A stretch of 64,000 nt of DNA. Source: Paenibacillus camerounensis (lineage in GTDB: Bacteria > Bacillota > Bacilli > Paenibacillales > Paenibacillaceae). Shown here piece after piece: positions 51,295-59,502 of this stretch. The stretch covers positions 1 to 64,000 of the forward strand of contig NZ_CCDG010000005.1 in the NCBI RefSeq assembly GCF_000723885.1. Reading direction: 5' to 3'. Numbering within the stretch: the stretch's first letter is position 1; each line of letters starts with the position of its first letter. The translations under genes and the position numbers were made by a program. Below the pieces are notes generated by a model that ran no database searches, had not been told where the DNA came from, and saw nothing but the letters and a program-made list of their open reading frames with translations.

Positions 51295-52173
51295 GTGAAC
51301 CATACCATGCGCAACCGCGCTAAGCTTACCGGCTGGCTGTTTATTGCAGGAGCCGTCCTCATGATCTGTCTGTTTTATTTTTATCCGATGATTCAAGCCT
51401 TGCTGCTTTCGTTCAAAACGGGTGCAGGGGCTAATCTTCATTTTGATGGTTTATCCAACTACAAACGCCTGCTCAGCGACAAAACCTTTTTTACTGCGGT
51501 AAAGAATACCTTCTTGTTCCTGATTGTACAGGTACCGGTGATGATCGTGTTTGCGATGATGATTTCGGTACTGCTGAATGACAGCAAGCTCCGCTTCAAA
51601 GGCTTTTTCCGTACAGCCATCTTCCTGCCTTGCGTTACCTCACTGGTAGCATACTCTGTCGTGTTCAAATATCTGTTTGGCAACGACGGCCTGATTAACC
51701 TGGCTTTAATGAATATGCACATCCTGTCTGAACCGATCCAGTGGATCTCCGATCCCTTCTGGGCGAAGGTTACCATTATTATCGCCATTACCTGGCGCTG
51801 GACGGGATACAATATGATTTTCTTCCTCTCCTCACTGCAGAACATCGACAATTCTATTTATGAAGCTGCAAAAATTGACGGTGCCTCGGGTCCGAGACAA
51901 TTTTTCGCGATTACCGTGCCGCTCCTCAAGCCAATCATTCTGTTTACGTCGATTACCTCGACGATTGGTACCCTGCAGCTGTTCGATGAAATTATGAATA
52001 TAACTAAGGGAGGTCCCGGCAACGCGACGCTCTCCATTTCCCAATATATTTATAATCTTTCGTTCAAGTACACGCCTGACTTCGGATATGCCGCTACCGT
52101 GTCGTATTCTATCGTAGCCATGATTGTTGTACTGGCCTTCCTTCAAATTAAACTGGCAGGTGATGATAAATAA
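51295..52173 (+). CDS. Sugar ABC transporter permease 1
   Basis: A 292-residue inner-membrane permease with about six helices and the EAA loop (YEAAKIDGASGPRQFFAITVPLL) that docks on an ATPase. The start is GTG 51295, nine bases after AAAGGA. MalF/UgpA-type. Its stop overlaps the next gene's ATG. Confidence 0.92.
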   Translation: MNHTMRNRAKLTGWLFIAGAVLMICLFYFYPMIQALLLSFKTGAGANLHFDGLSNYKRLLSDKTFFTAVKNTFLFLIVQVPVMIVFAMMISVLLNDSKLRFKGFFRTAIFLPCVTSLVAYSVVFKYLFGNDGLINLALMNMHILSEPIQWISDPFWAKVTIIIAITWRWTGYNMIFFLSSLQNIDNSIYEAAKIDGASGPRQFFAITVPLLKPIILFTSITSTIGTLQLFDEIMNITKGGPGNATLSISQYIYNLSFKYTPDFGYAATVSYSIVAMIVVLAFLQIKLAGDDK

Positions 52174-52997
52174 TGAGAAGCTTACGCCGTGCCCCGATTT
52201 ATATTTTTCTGTCGATTGTAGCTTTCGTTTCGATTTTCCCGTTTCTGTGGATGATTATCAGCGCCACTAACCTTTCGGTTGACGTTACGCAGGGCAGAAT
52301 GCTGCCCGGTACAGCCCTGTTCGACAATATCAGAAAGCTGACGGAATCGATTAACCTTGTGCCTGCGCTCTGGAATACGCTCAAAATCGCCCTGACAACA
52401 ACCGTTCTGGCCCTGCTGGTTGCTTCCCTGGCCGGATACGGATTTGAAATTTACCGCAGCAAAGCGAAGGATATGGTCTTCAATCTGTTATTATTATCCA
52501 TGATGATCCCTTTTGCCGCGCTGATGGTTCCGCTGTATCAGATGTTCTCCAAGCTGTCGGCTGCTGCTCCGCTGATCGGGGTTAATACAGTCGCTGCTGT
52601 GGTTCTTCCGACCTTTACGACGGCGTTCCTGATCTTCTTCTTCCGGCAGAGCTCAAAGATGTTCCCGCGGGAGCTGCTTGAGGCCGGACGGATTGACGGA
52701 CTATCGGAACTGGGCCTGTTCTTCAAAATCTATATGCCGACGATGAAGACGACCTATTCCGCCGCTGCAATCATCACGTTCATGTCCAGCTGGAACAACT
52801 ACCTCTGGCCGCTGATCGTGCTGCAGACTCCGGAAAAACGGACCATTCCGCTGCTGATCTCGAACCTGGGCTCCAGCTACTCCCCGGATTTCGGCGTTAT
52901 TATGGCCGCAGTCGTTATCTCGACACTTCCGACAGCACTCGTCTTCTTCCTGATGCAGAAGCAGTTCGTTGCCGGTATGGTGGGATCAGTGAAGTAA
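52173..52997 (+). CDS. Sugar ABC transporter permease 2
   Basis: A 274-residue permease of the MalG/UgpE type with EAA loop (LEAGRIDGLSELGLFFKIYMPTM). Together with permease 1 it forms the channel. No ATPase gene is in this operon, so it should use a shared ATPase such as MsmX. TAATG overlap implies translational coupling. Confidence 0.93.
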   Translation: MRSLRRAPIYIFLSIVAFVSIFPFLWMIISATNLSVDVTQGRMLPGTALFDNIRKLTESINLVPALWNTLKIALTTTVLALLVASLAGYGFEIYRSKAKDMVFNLLLLSMMIPFAALMVPLYQMFSKLSAAAPLIGVNTVAAVVLPTFTTAFLIFFFRQSSKMFPRELLEAGRIDGLSELGLFFKIYMPTMKTTYSAAAIITFMSSWNNYLWPLIVLQTPEKRTIPLLISNLGSSYSPDFGVIMAAVVISTLPTALVFFLMQKQFVAGMVGSVK

Positions 52998-53030
52998 ACA
53001 TTTAAAATTCACTTTCTATCTGAGGAGGAA

Positions 53031-56000
53031 ATGAAATTGGCAGTTACCCCAAGCCTGAGCTGGCTGGAAGATCCGGGAACCTTTAAGGTAAACCGGGTGG
53101 AAGCTCATTCGGATCACCGATATTATACAAACATGGCTGAGGCGGAGGCCGGAGCGCCGATGGATATGCGCTTCAGCCTGAACGGAAGCTGGAAATTCAG
53201 CTATGCGCCGAATCCGGCAAGCCGTGTGGAAGCTTTTTATAAGGAAGAATACAATTGCACAGGCTGGGACAATATTCAGGTTCCCGGGCATATTCAGCTG
53301 CAGGGCTACGGCCGTCCGCAATATGTAAATACAATGTATCCTTGGGACGGGCTGATTGATCTCCGTCCGCCGCATATCTCTCCGGACCATAATCCGGTCG
53401 GCAGCTACGTTAAGGAGTTCCGCCTGCCGGAGAATATGGAGAACGGGCCGCTGTTTATTTCCTTCCAGGGTGTAGAATCAGCGTTCTATGTCTGGCTGAA
53501 CGGAGAGTTCGTCGGTTATGCCGAGGACAGCTTCACTCCATCGGAATTTGACCTGACTCCGTTTATGCGGGCAGGCAAAAACAAGCTGGCTGTTGAAGTA
53601 TACCAGCGCAGCACCGGCGGCTGGTTGGAGGATCAGGATTTCTGGCGCTTCTCAGGGATTTTCCGCGAAGTCTACTTATATACAGTTCCAAAGGTCCACA
53701 TCCGTGATCTTGAAGTACGGGCTGAGCTGGACGATACTTATACGCAAGGCAGCCTGAACGTAACCATGCGCCTGCTGGACACGCCGCAGGATACAGTCAG
53801 CGCGAAGCTAGAGCTGAAGGACCGGGACGGGGAAATTCGCCTGAGCACTGAAGGCACCTTTAACGGGCAGGAGCTTACGCTCTCAGGAGACGTTGCCGAT
53901 GTTCTGACCTGGAGTGCAGAGAATCCATATCTCTATACCGTATGCCTTACTTTGACGGTTGCAGACGGAGCGGTTGCGGAAGCTGTTGTACAGAAAGCAG
54001 GCTTCCGCCGGTTCGAGATGAAGAGCAAGCTGATGTGCATCAACGGCAAGCGTATTGTTTTCAAAGGTGTTAACCGTCACGAATTCAACTGCCGCAGCGG
54101 CCGCAATATTACCCGTGAGAATATGCTGTGGGATATTGAGACACTGAAGAGAAGCAACATCAACGCCGTCCGTACCTCGCATTATCCGAACCAGACGTTA
54201 TGGTATGAGCTGTGCGATGAATACGGGGTTTATGTCATCGACGAGATGAACCTGGAAACCCACGGCTCCTGGCAGAAGATGGGCGCGGTTGAGCCGTCCT
54301 GGAATATTCCGCACAATGATCCGCAATGGCATGATATCGTGCTGGACCGTGCGGTCAATATGGTGGAGCGGGACAAGAACCATCCGTCCATTCTGATCTG
54401 GTCCTGCGGGAACGAATCGTATGCAGGTCAAGTCATTCTGGATGTGGCGAACTGGTTCCGCAGCCGGGACAACAGCCGTCTGGTGCACTATGAAGGTGTG
54501 TTCTATGACCGCAATTATAATGATACAAGCGATATGGAGAGCCGGATGTACGCCAAGCCGGCCGACATTGAGGAATATTTGAACAGCAACCCGGACAAGC
54601 CGTATCTGAGCTGTGAATACATGCATGCAATGGGTAACTCTGTCGGCGGTATGCATAAATATACCGAGCTTGAGAACAAGTACCCGATGTATCAGGGCGG
54701 CTTCATCTGGGATTACATTGACCAGTCCATTCTCAAGAAGGACCGCTATGGTAACGAGTTCTTCGCATACGGCGGCGACTTCGGCGACCGTCCGACAGAT
54801 TACAGCTTCTGCGGTAACGGCATTGTCTTCGCAGACCGCAAGTGGACGCCGAAGATGCAGGAGGTTAAGTTCCTGTACCAGAACTACAAGCTTACGCCTG
54901 ATCAGACAGGCATCCGCGTAGTTAATGAAAGCCTGTTCGCAGGAACCGATCATCTGGCACTGGAATACAGCCTGTACTGTGACGGCGAGCTGCTGGGCAA
55001 GTGGACAAAAGAGGTTGACGCTGCTCCGCAAAGCGAAGTCCTTGTGCCGGTTGAGCTTCCGCAGACAGAAGGAACGCCGGGCGAATACAGCATCCAGGCT
55101 TCCCTGGTGCTGAAGGAAGCTGAGCTTTGGGCCGAAGCCGGATATGAAATTGCCTTTGGCGAGCATATCTTTAACGTGGAAGCCGGGCAGGCAGAACTGC
55201 CGGCAGGCGCACTGAATGTAGTAGAAGGAGATGTGCAGATCGGCGTAATGGGCGAAGGCTTCACTGTAATCTTCTCCAAGCAGGTCGGATCACTGGTGTC
55301 GCTGAACTATAACGGACATGAGATGATTGAGGCTCCTCCAGCTCCGCTGTTCTGGCGGGCAACTACCGACAACGACAAAGGGACTCAGCTCGGTTACCAC
55401 GGCGGAGCCTGGTATGCGGCAAGCCTGGCCCGCAAATGCGTAGAGGTCAGCCTGGAGAAGCAGGAAGGCTCTGTTACAGTAAGCTTTGACTACCGGTTCA
55501 GCATTCATGAAGAGCTGGCGTTCAAAACGGCCTATACCGTATACGGCGACGGATCGGTAAAAGTACGTACACGCTATTCCGGTGCTGCCGGACTTCCGGA
55601 TGTGCCGATTGTGGCCTTGTCCTTCAAAATGTCGGCTGACTATGAGCAGTCCGAGTGGTACGCGATGGGACCTGAGGAGAACTACATCGACCGTGCGTTC
55701 GGCGCGAGACTCGGCGTGTTCAGCCGGAAGGTGCAGGACCTGCCGTCCCCTTACCTTGTACCGCAGGAATCGGGTAACCGTACCGGCGTCCGCCGGGTGA
55801 GCATCACCGATAAAGCGGGAGTCGGGCTGCAGATTACAGCTCCGGCAAGCGCGCCTGTAGAATGCACTTTGTCGCCTTACACTGCATTCGAGCTGGAGCA
55901 TGCTGCTCATCCGTTTGAGCTTCCGCAGGTTCACTACACTGTAGTGACTGTTGCAGGCAGACAAATGGGCGTCGGCGGCGACGACAGCTGGGGCGCACCG

Positions 56001-56084
56001 GTTCATCCGGAATACAGAACTCCTGCGGATCAGCCGCTGGAATATGAATTCATCCTGTCCAGTGTGGGATTGGGAGAGAGATAA
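53031..56084 (+). CDS. lacZ: Beta-galactosidase, GH2 (LacZ-type)
   Basis: A 1,017-residue cytosolic beta-galactosidase. Acid/base E462 (in WSCGNESYAG) and nucleophile E529 (in LSCEYMHAMGNS) are both present; GH2 domains 1-5 follow in order and a Bgal_small_N-like C-terminal domain (about 745-1015) completes the LacZ plan. ATG with GAGGAGG upstream (the in-frame TTG six bases on is also possible). It splits lactose or other beta-galactosides brought in by the transporter. Confidence 0.96.
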   Translation: MKLAVTPSLSWLEDPGTFKVNRVEAHSDHRYYTNMAEAEAGAPMDMRFSLNGSWKFSYAPNPASRVEAFYKEEYNCTGWDNIQVPGHIQLQGYGRPQYVNTMYPWDGLIDLRPPHISPDHNPVGSYVKEFRLPENMENGPLFISFQGVESAFYVWLNGEFVGYAEDSFTPSEFDLTPFMRAGKNKLAVEVYQRSTGGWLEDQDFWRFSGIFREVYLYTVPKVHIRDLEVRAELDDTYTQGSLNVTMRLLDTPQDTVSAKLELKDRDGEIRLSTEGTFNGQELTLSGDVADVLTWSAENPYLYTVCLTLTVADGAVAEAVVQKAGFRRFEMKSKLMCINGKRIVFKGVNRHEFNCRSGRNITRENMLWDIETLKRSNINAVRTSHYPNQTLWYELCDEYGVYVIDEMNLETHGSWQKMGAVEPSWNIPHNDPQWHDIVLDRAVNMVERDKNHPSILIWSCGNESYAGQVILDVANWFRSRDNSRLVHYEGVFYDRNYNDTSDMESRMYAKPADIEEYLNSNPDKPYLSCEYMHAMGNSVGGMHKYTELENKYPMYQGGFIWDYIDQSILKKDRYGNEFFAYGGDFGDRPTDYSFCGNGIVFADRKWTPKMQEVKFLYQNYKLTPDQTGIRVVNESLFAGTDHLALEYSLYCDGELLGKWTKEVDAAPQSEVLVPVELPQTEGTPGEYSIQASLVLKEAELWAEAGYEIAFGEHIFNVEAGQAELPAGALNVVEGDVQIGVMGEGFTVIFSKQVGSLVSLNYNGHEMIEAPPAPLFWRATTDNDKGTQLGYHGGAWYAASLARKCVEVSLEKQEGSVTVSFDYRFSIHEELAFKTAYTVYGDGSVKVRTRYSGAAGLPDVPIVALSFKMSADYEQSEWYAMGPEENYIDRAFGARLGVFSRKVQDLPSPYLVPQESGNRTGVRRVSITDKAGVGLQITAPASAPVECTLSPYTAFELEHAAHPFELPQVHYTVVTVAGRQMGVGGDDSWGAPVHPEYRTPADQPLEYEFILSSVGLGER

Positions 56085-56100
56085 TATTGTAAAAGAAGCC

Positions 56101-56140
56101 GGCCCCGTTCTGATGGTATTCAGAGAGGGGCTGTTTTTTG
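56101..56140 (+). terminator. Terminator after lacZ
   Basis: GGCCCCGTTCTGA pairs with TCAGAGAGGGGCT around TGGTAT, then GTTTTTT. Confidence 0.85.
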
Positions 56141-56283
56141 ATCATTTACAGGAAATTATCTCCATGATAGATTATGGAAGGGACAAGTGCCCATGGCAAT
56201 TATAATATGATCGGATACCCGGAGGGGCAGTCTTGGGAGAGGCTTGCTGTGGCGGGAATTGCAATCCGAGAGGGAGATTCGGG

Positions 56284-57183
56284 ATGAAAAGGGTACTACA
56301 AACAATCGGCACAAGTCTGGTTGCGGGGGCTGTGCTGCTGTCGGGAGCGACTGGAGGGGTGTCCGGTTTTGATACAGTATCGGCAGCGGCTGCCAAGGCT
56401 CCTGCGGCTAAGGCGTTAACGGCCGATCAGGTGATCAGCAAGGTAACTGCTGCAGCGAAGACACTAAAGAATTTTCACATTGATGTGACCAAGAAACAGG
56501 ATGTGCAGAGCGGCGGCGTGAAGATCAGCAATACCAACACGCTGAATCTGGATATCAACCGTCTGCCGGCTTTTGCTGCAGCGGGTAGTGTAAAAGTCAG
56601 CCTGCTGGAGACTTCTTACGAGCTGTACGCTAATGCTAAGGAGTCTTACTATTTGGTAGACGGAAGCGAGCTTATTGCAGATTCTGAAGGAAGCTATGAG
56701 GATAGTGAAGAGTTCAGCAATACTGATGCTGTAACGGACGGCGACGGAGAGCCAATCGATCCGGACGCGCAGTATTGGATTGACCTGGAGAAGGAAGAGT
56801 GGGACACATTTTACTCCAAAGGCCAGTATGATCCTGCAGCTATGCTGGATTCCGTCAAAGCCTACAAAAAATCCATGAAGGTAAGCATTGCCGGAGCGCA
56901 GACTGTTATGCAGTTTACACTGACTGATCCGGCTGCAGCTAAGGCGGTCATTACCTTATATGACCAGGAGAATCTTTGGGATGGAGAGACCCTGCAGCCT
57001 AAGAGTGTAACCTGGAAGGTATTCGTCAACACCAAGACATGGCAGACAGAGAAGCTGACTGTTGACCTGAGCTATGTACTTGCAGCCGACGGAGCAAAGG
57101 ATACATACACCACTAAGATTGAAGCGAAATACTCCAAGAACAATAAGATCCCGGCAATTGTTAAGCCGGCTGAGCTTGAGTAG
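56284..57183 (+). CDS. Secreted protein, DUF6612-like
   Basis: A 299-residue exported protein: Sec signal peptide (about 1-35, ending GFDTVSAAAA), then a beta-rich domain (KVTAAAKTLKNFHIDVTKKQDVQSGGVKISNTNTLNLDIN… LYANAKESYYLVDG…) like DUF6612/LolA-type lipoproteins but without a lipobox. The function is unknown. ATG 56284 follows GAGGGAG; an upstream ATG (56233) would add 17 odd cysteine-rich residues before the signal peptide. Confidence 0.75.
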   Translation: MKRVLQTIGTSLVAGAVLLSGATGGVSGFDTVSAAAAKAPAAKALTADQVISKVTAAAKTLKNFHIDVTKKQDVQSGGVKISNTNTLNLDINRLPAFAAAGSVKVSLLETSYELYANAKESYYLVDGSELIADSEGSYEDSEEFSNTDAVTDGDGEPIDPDAQYWIDLEKEEWDTFYSKGQYDPAAMLDSVKAYKKSMKVSIAGAQTVMQFTLTDPAAAKAVITLYDQENLWDGETLQPKSVTWKVFVNTKTWQTEKLTVDLSYVLAADGAKDTYTTKIEAKYSKNNKIPAIVKPAELE

Positions 57184-57203
57184 AATTTATACAAGATATA
57201 CTG

Positions 57204-57238
57204 AACAGCCCCGGGATAGTCTGATCCCCGGGGCTGTT
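57204..57238. terminator. Bidirectional terminator between the secreted protein and kamA-like genes
   Basis: AACAGCCCCGGG pairs with CCCGGGGCTGTT (12 pairs) around ATAGTCTGATC-type loop. It ends both convergent genes; T-tracts are short (TGTTATTTC). Confidence 0.75.
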
Positions 57239-57257
57239 GTTATTTCAATAGTCAGCC

Positions 57258-58421
57258 TTACTTTGCAGTAACAGTCTCTTGTAACGTTATATCAGCCGGC
57301 AGTGCACCTGCACTTTTCTTCACCGGTCTGCTCCAATACTGCTCATTCCCGGGCAGGTCATCGAACCATTCGGCATCTTCCGGGCAGTCGAGAATCATAA
57401 ATTTTCCATATTCCTGATCACGGGACTGATGGTATTTAAGATAGGCTTTGCCATCCTCGATGGCCAGAATTTCGATTTTGCCGGAGGAGTGGCTCATGGA
57501 GAGCCGGACTCTTTTGCCGAGGCCTGAGGTTCTGGCTTTGGCTTCTTCAACGATCCGGTACACCTGCTCAAGCGGCAGGACGAACTCACGGTTGCCGGCA
57601 ATCGGCCGGTTAATGAAGAAATAATAGGGCGTAATTCCGGCCCAGGACAGGCGGTCGAGCAGCTCGCCCAGAACAGCAGGATCATCATTGATCCCCTTCA
57701 GCACCGGTGTCTGGTTAACGATGATTGCGCCTGCGTCATGCAGTGCCCGGACAGCCCGCTTTGCCTCCGGTGTAAGCTCCCGGGGATGATTGATATGTGC
57801 CATGATGTAGATCCGCTTCTCTACAGTGGAGTGAGTGCAGATCAGGTCGAGCAGCTCGGGGTCCTGATAGATGCGCATCGGATTAAATACCGGCAGTTTG
57901 GAGCCGAGCCGGATGATTTTGACATGGGGAATGGCCCGCAGGCTCTCAATAATGAACCTAAGCCTGGACGTTGAAAGAATCAGGCTGTCGCCTCCGGTCA
58001 GCAGAACATTGTTAATTTCCGGATGGGCGGCGATATACTCGATACCGGCGGTAACATCGGAAGGGGCTTCCTTGACATCGTTGCGGAACAGCCGTTTCCG
58101 GAAGCAATAACGGCAATAAGCTCCGCAGACCTCGGAGACGATCAGGAGCGCCGTCGTCCGGTATTTGTGCTGGCAGCCGGGAACCACATAGTTAGCCCCC
58201 TCATCGGAGGCGTCCCACTCCCCATACTCCATAAGCTCTCCCTCCCCTGGGATGACCAGCCTGCGGATAGGATCGTTCGGATCCTCCCAGTTAATCAGGG
58301 ATAGATAATAATCGTTGGCCCTGAACACAAATTTGTCGGTGATCTCCTTCAGCCGGGATCTCTCTGCTTCGGGCAGCATTTCCATTTTGCTGATGTCGGT
58401 TATGTATCGTACCTTTTGCAC
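57258..58421 (-). CDS. KamA-family radical SAM aminomutase
   Basis: A 387-residue enzyme of the lysine 2,3-aminomutase (KamA) family. The radical-SAM cluster is C99-X3-C103-X2-C106 (VCGAYCRYC); LLTGGD, HPREL and GIND follow; the PLP-binding lysine is about K315 in HSSGK. Family members move an amino group from C2 to C3, making beta-lysine or beta-glutamate. The usual lysine-contact Asp in the FFIN-P region is an Arg here, hinting at another substrate. No beta-lysine acetyltransferase (AblB) is adjacent. The start is GTG 58421 with AAAGGAGAG six bases upstream. Regulated by a c-di-AMP riboswitch. Confidence 0.9.
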   Translation of the reverse strand: MQKVRYITDISKMEMLPEAERSRLKEITDKFVFRANDYYLSLINWEDPNDPIRRLVIPGEGELMEYGEWDASDEGANYVVPGCQHKYRTTALLIVSEVCGAYCRYCFRKRLFRNDVKEAPSDVTAGIEYIAAHPEINNVLLTGGDSLILSTSRLRFIIESLRAIPHVKIIRLGSKLPVFNPMRIYQDPELLDLICTHSTVEKRIYIMAHINHPRELTPEAKRAVRALHDAGAIIVNQTPVLKGINDDPAVLGELLDRLSWAGITPYYFFINRPIAGNREFVLPLEQVYRIVEEAKARTSGLGKRVRLSMSHSSGKIEILAIEDGKAYLKYHQSRDQEYGKFMILDCPEDAEWFDDLPGNEQYWSRPVKKSAGALPADITLQETVTAK

Positions 58422-58502
58422 ATGAATCTCTCCTTTGTTCTCATATGGCGAGGGCAAGAGGGAGCCTTGATGTCAAAAGCCAAACTGGCAGCCAGCAGGG
58501 CC

Positions 58503-58542
58503 TCTAAAAAACACAAAAAGAGACCCTTAGCACAAGGGTCTC
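58503..58542 (-). terminator. Riboswitch expression-platform terminator
   Basis: On the minus strand GAGACCC/GGGTCTC encloses TTGTGCTAA, followed by TTTTTGTGTTTTTT. It lies 33 bases after the aptamer and about 80 bases before the kamA-like start, as in transcription-terminating riboswitches. Confidence 0.85.
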
Positions 58543-58574
58543 ATGTTATTAGAAACATAAAAAAGCAGACCCAT

Positions 58575-58700
58575 CCACTACTGACGAGGTTAGCTGACGG
58601 ACTCGGGTAAGATGGTACCCTACATTGCATAACTCAATGATTCGCCCCAATTGACTGGTTCCCCCGCTTTCCAGAAGGAAAATCTGGAAATTAAGCGTGG
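58575..58700 (-). ncRNA. c-di-AMP riboswitch aptamer (ydaO/yuaA type)
   Basis: Conserved blocks of the ydaO/yuaA aptamer occur in order on the minus strand: GCTTAA and a TTTCCAG/CTGGAAA hairpin, GGGGGAACC (58657-58665), GGGGCGAATC (58639-58648), GTAGGGTACC (58614-58623) and CAGCTAACCTCG (58585-58596). P1 can form between CCAC at 58697-58700 and GTGG at 58575-58578. The length (126 bases) fits. c-di-AMP binding to this class turns transcription off (established); the gene controlled is the KamA-like one. No database search was run. Confidence 0.92.
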
Positions 58701-58705
58701 TTTAA

Positions 58706-58734
58706 GTATAACCTGTAAGGTTTGCCTAAGTCAA
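58706..58734 (-). promoter_or_regulatory. Promoter of the riboswitch/kamA-like transcript
   Basis: Minus strand: -35 TTGACT (58729-58734), 17-base spacer, -10 TTATAC (58706-58711). The expected transcription start is right at the aptamer's 5' end. Confidence 0.7.
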
Positions 58735-58793
58735 AGCTAATGCCGGTCTGCGGGGTGTACTATTTGTGACGGCAAATTATAATTAAACTTTAT

Positions 58794-58822
58794 TTGGTTT
58801 GCGCCGCCTGATGCTGTACGAT
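58794..58822 (+). promoter_or_regulatory. Candidate promoter of the cysteine hydrolase gene
   Basis: TTGGTT (58794-58799), 17-base spacer, TACGAT (58817-58822). Weak but with correct spacing 30 bases before the gene. Confidence 0.35.
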
Positions 58823-58853
58823 AGCGACATAACGGTCAACGAGGAGGAGCTTA

Positions 58854-59345
58854 ATGAAGCTGGGTTATTTAATCATCGATATGCAGGAAATTCATGTGCG
58901 GGATCATGTGGACAAGCAGACGCTGGACCGCGCCTGTGAATATATCAACTATGTTGCTGACATGCTGCGGGAGAAGGATCAGCTGGTTATTCATATTCAG
59001 GATATTGAAGGCATGAAGGAAGCTGCTAAGGAGCGCTATAATATTATGCCGGAGATCCAGGTGGCGGACAATGATCTGAAGGTAACTAAGGAATATTCGA
59101 ACGCATTCTGGCAAACAGGGCTGGAGCAGCTTCTCAAGGATCATGGTGTAGAGCTGCTGATCATCGCGGGCTTCTCGGCAGAGCACTGCGTACAGTTTAC
59201 CTACAATGGGGCGAGCGAGCGGGGCTTCCGGCCGGTTCTTCTGCAAAATGGTATCTTAAGCGCTCACAGCGACGTGATCACTGCTGCCTATAGAGACCGT
59301 AACCTCATCTCGTATCCGGTGATTCATTATTTGATTAGCCAATAG
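58854..59345 (+). CDS. Isochorismatase-like cysteine hydrolase
   Basis: A 163-residue cysteine hydrolase of the isochorismatase superfamily. The catalytic triad is visible: D9 (LIIDMQ), K79 (KVTKEY) and C112 (AEHCVQF). Substrates in the family range from isochorismate to amides (nicotinamide and others); none can be chosen from sequence. GAGGAGGAG precedes the ATG; divergent from the riboswitch-kamA unit. A terminator follows. Confidence 0.88.
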   Translation: MKLGYLIIDMQEIHVRDHVDKQTLDRACEYINYVADMLREKDQLVIHIQDIEGMKEAAKERYNIMPEIQVADNDLKVTKEYSNAFWQTGLEQLLKDHGVELLIIAGFSAEHCVQFTYNGASERGFRPVLLQNGILSAHSDVITAAYRDRNLISYPVIHYLISQ

Positions 59346-59360
59346 CAGTGAAAATTAAGG

Positions 59361-59410
59361 ACACCCCTTTTTGTCTGCAGTATTGCCCTGCGGAACAGAG
59401 GGGTGTTTTT
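59361..59410 (+). terminator. Terminator after the cysteine hydrolase
   Basis: ACACCCCT pairs with AGGGGTGT, extended by CTGCAG/CTGCGG inner pairing, then TTTTT. Confidence 0.82.
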
Positions 59411-59502
59411 ATTTAGCGGGAGCCGTCTGAATATTGAAACTTTTTCCAAATACTCTCGTCCAATAATACAGAAGCCATTCTATTCTAGGGGAGAGTTACA
59501 TA

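Noticed and set aside
54198..55166. 322-codon ORF antisense to lacZ
   Set aside because: Shadow of the lacZ codon pattern.
58416..58610. 64-codon plus-strand ORF upstream of the kamA-like gene
   Set aside because: Antisense to the riboswitch terminator and aptamer; composition follows the RNA structure.
58503..58700. T-box leader considered for the same region
   Set aside because: No AGGGTGGNACCGCG antiterminator core or specifier loop; the conserved blocks match ydaO/yuaA instead.
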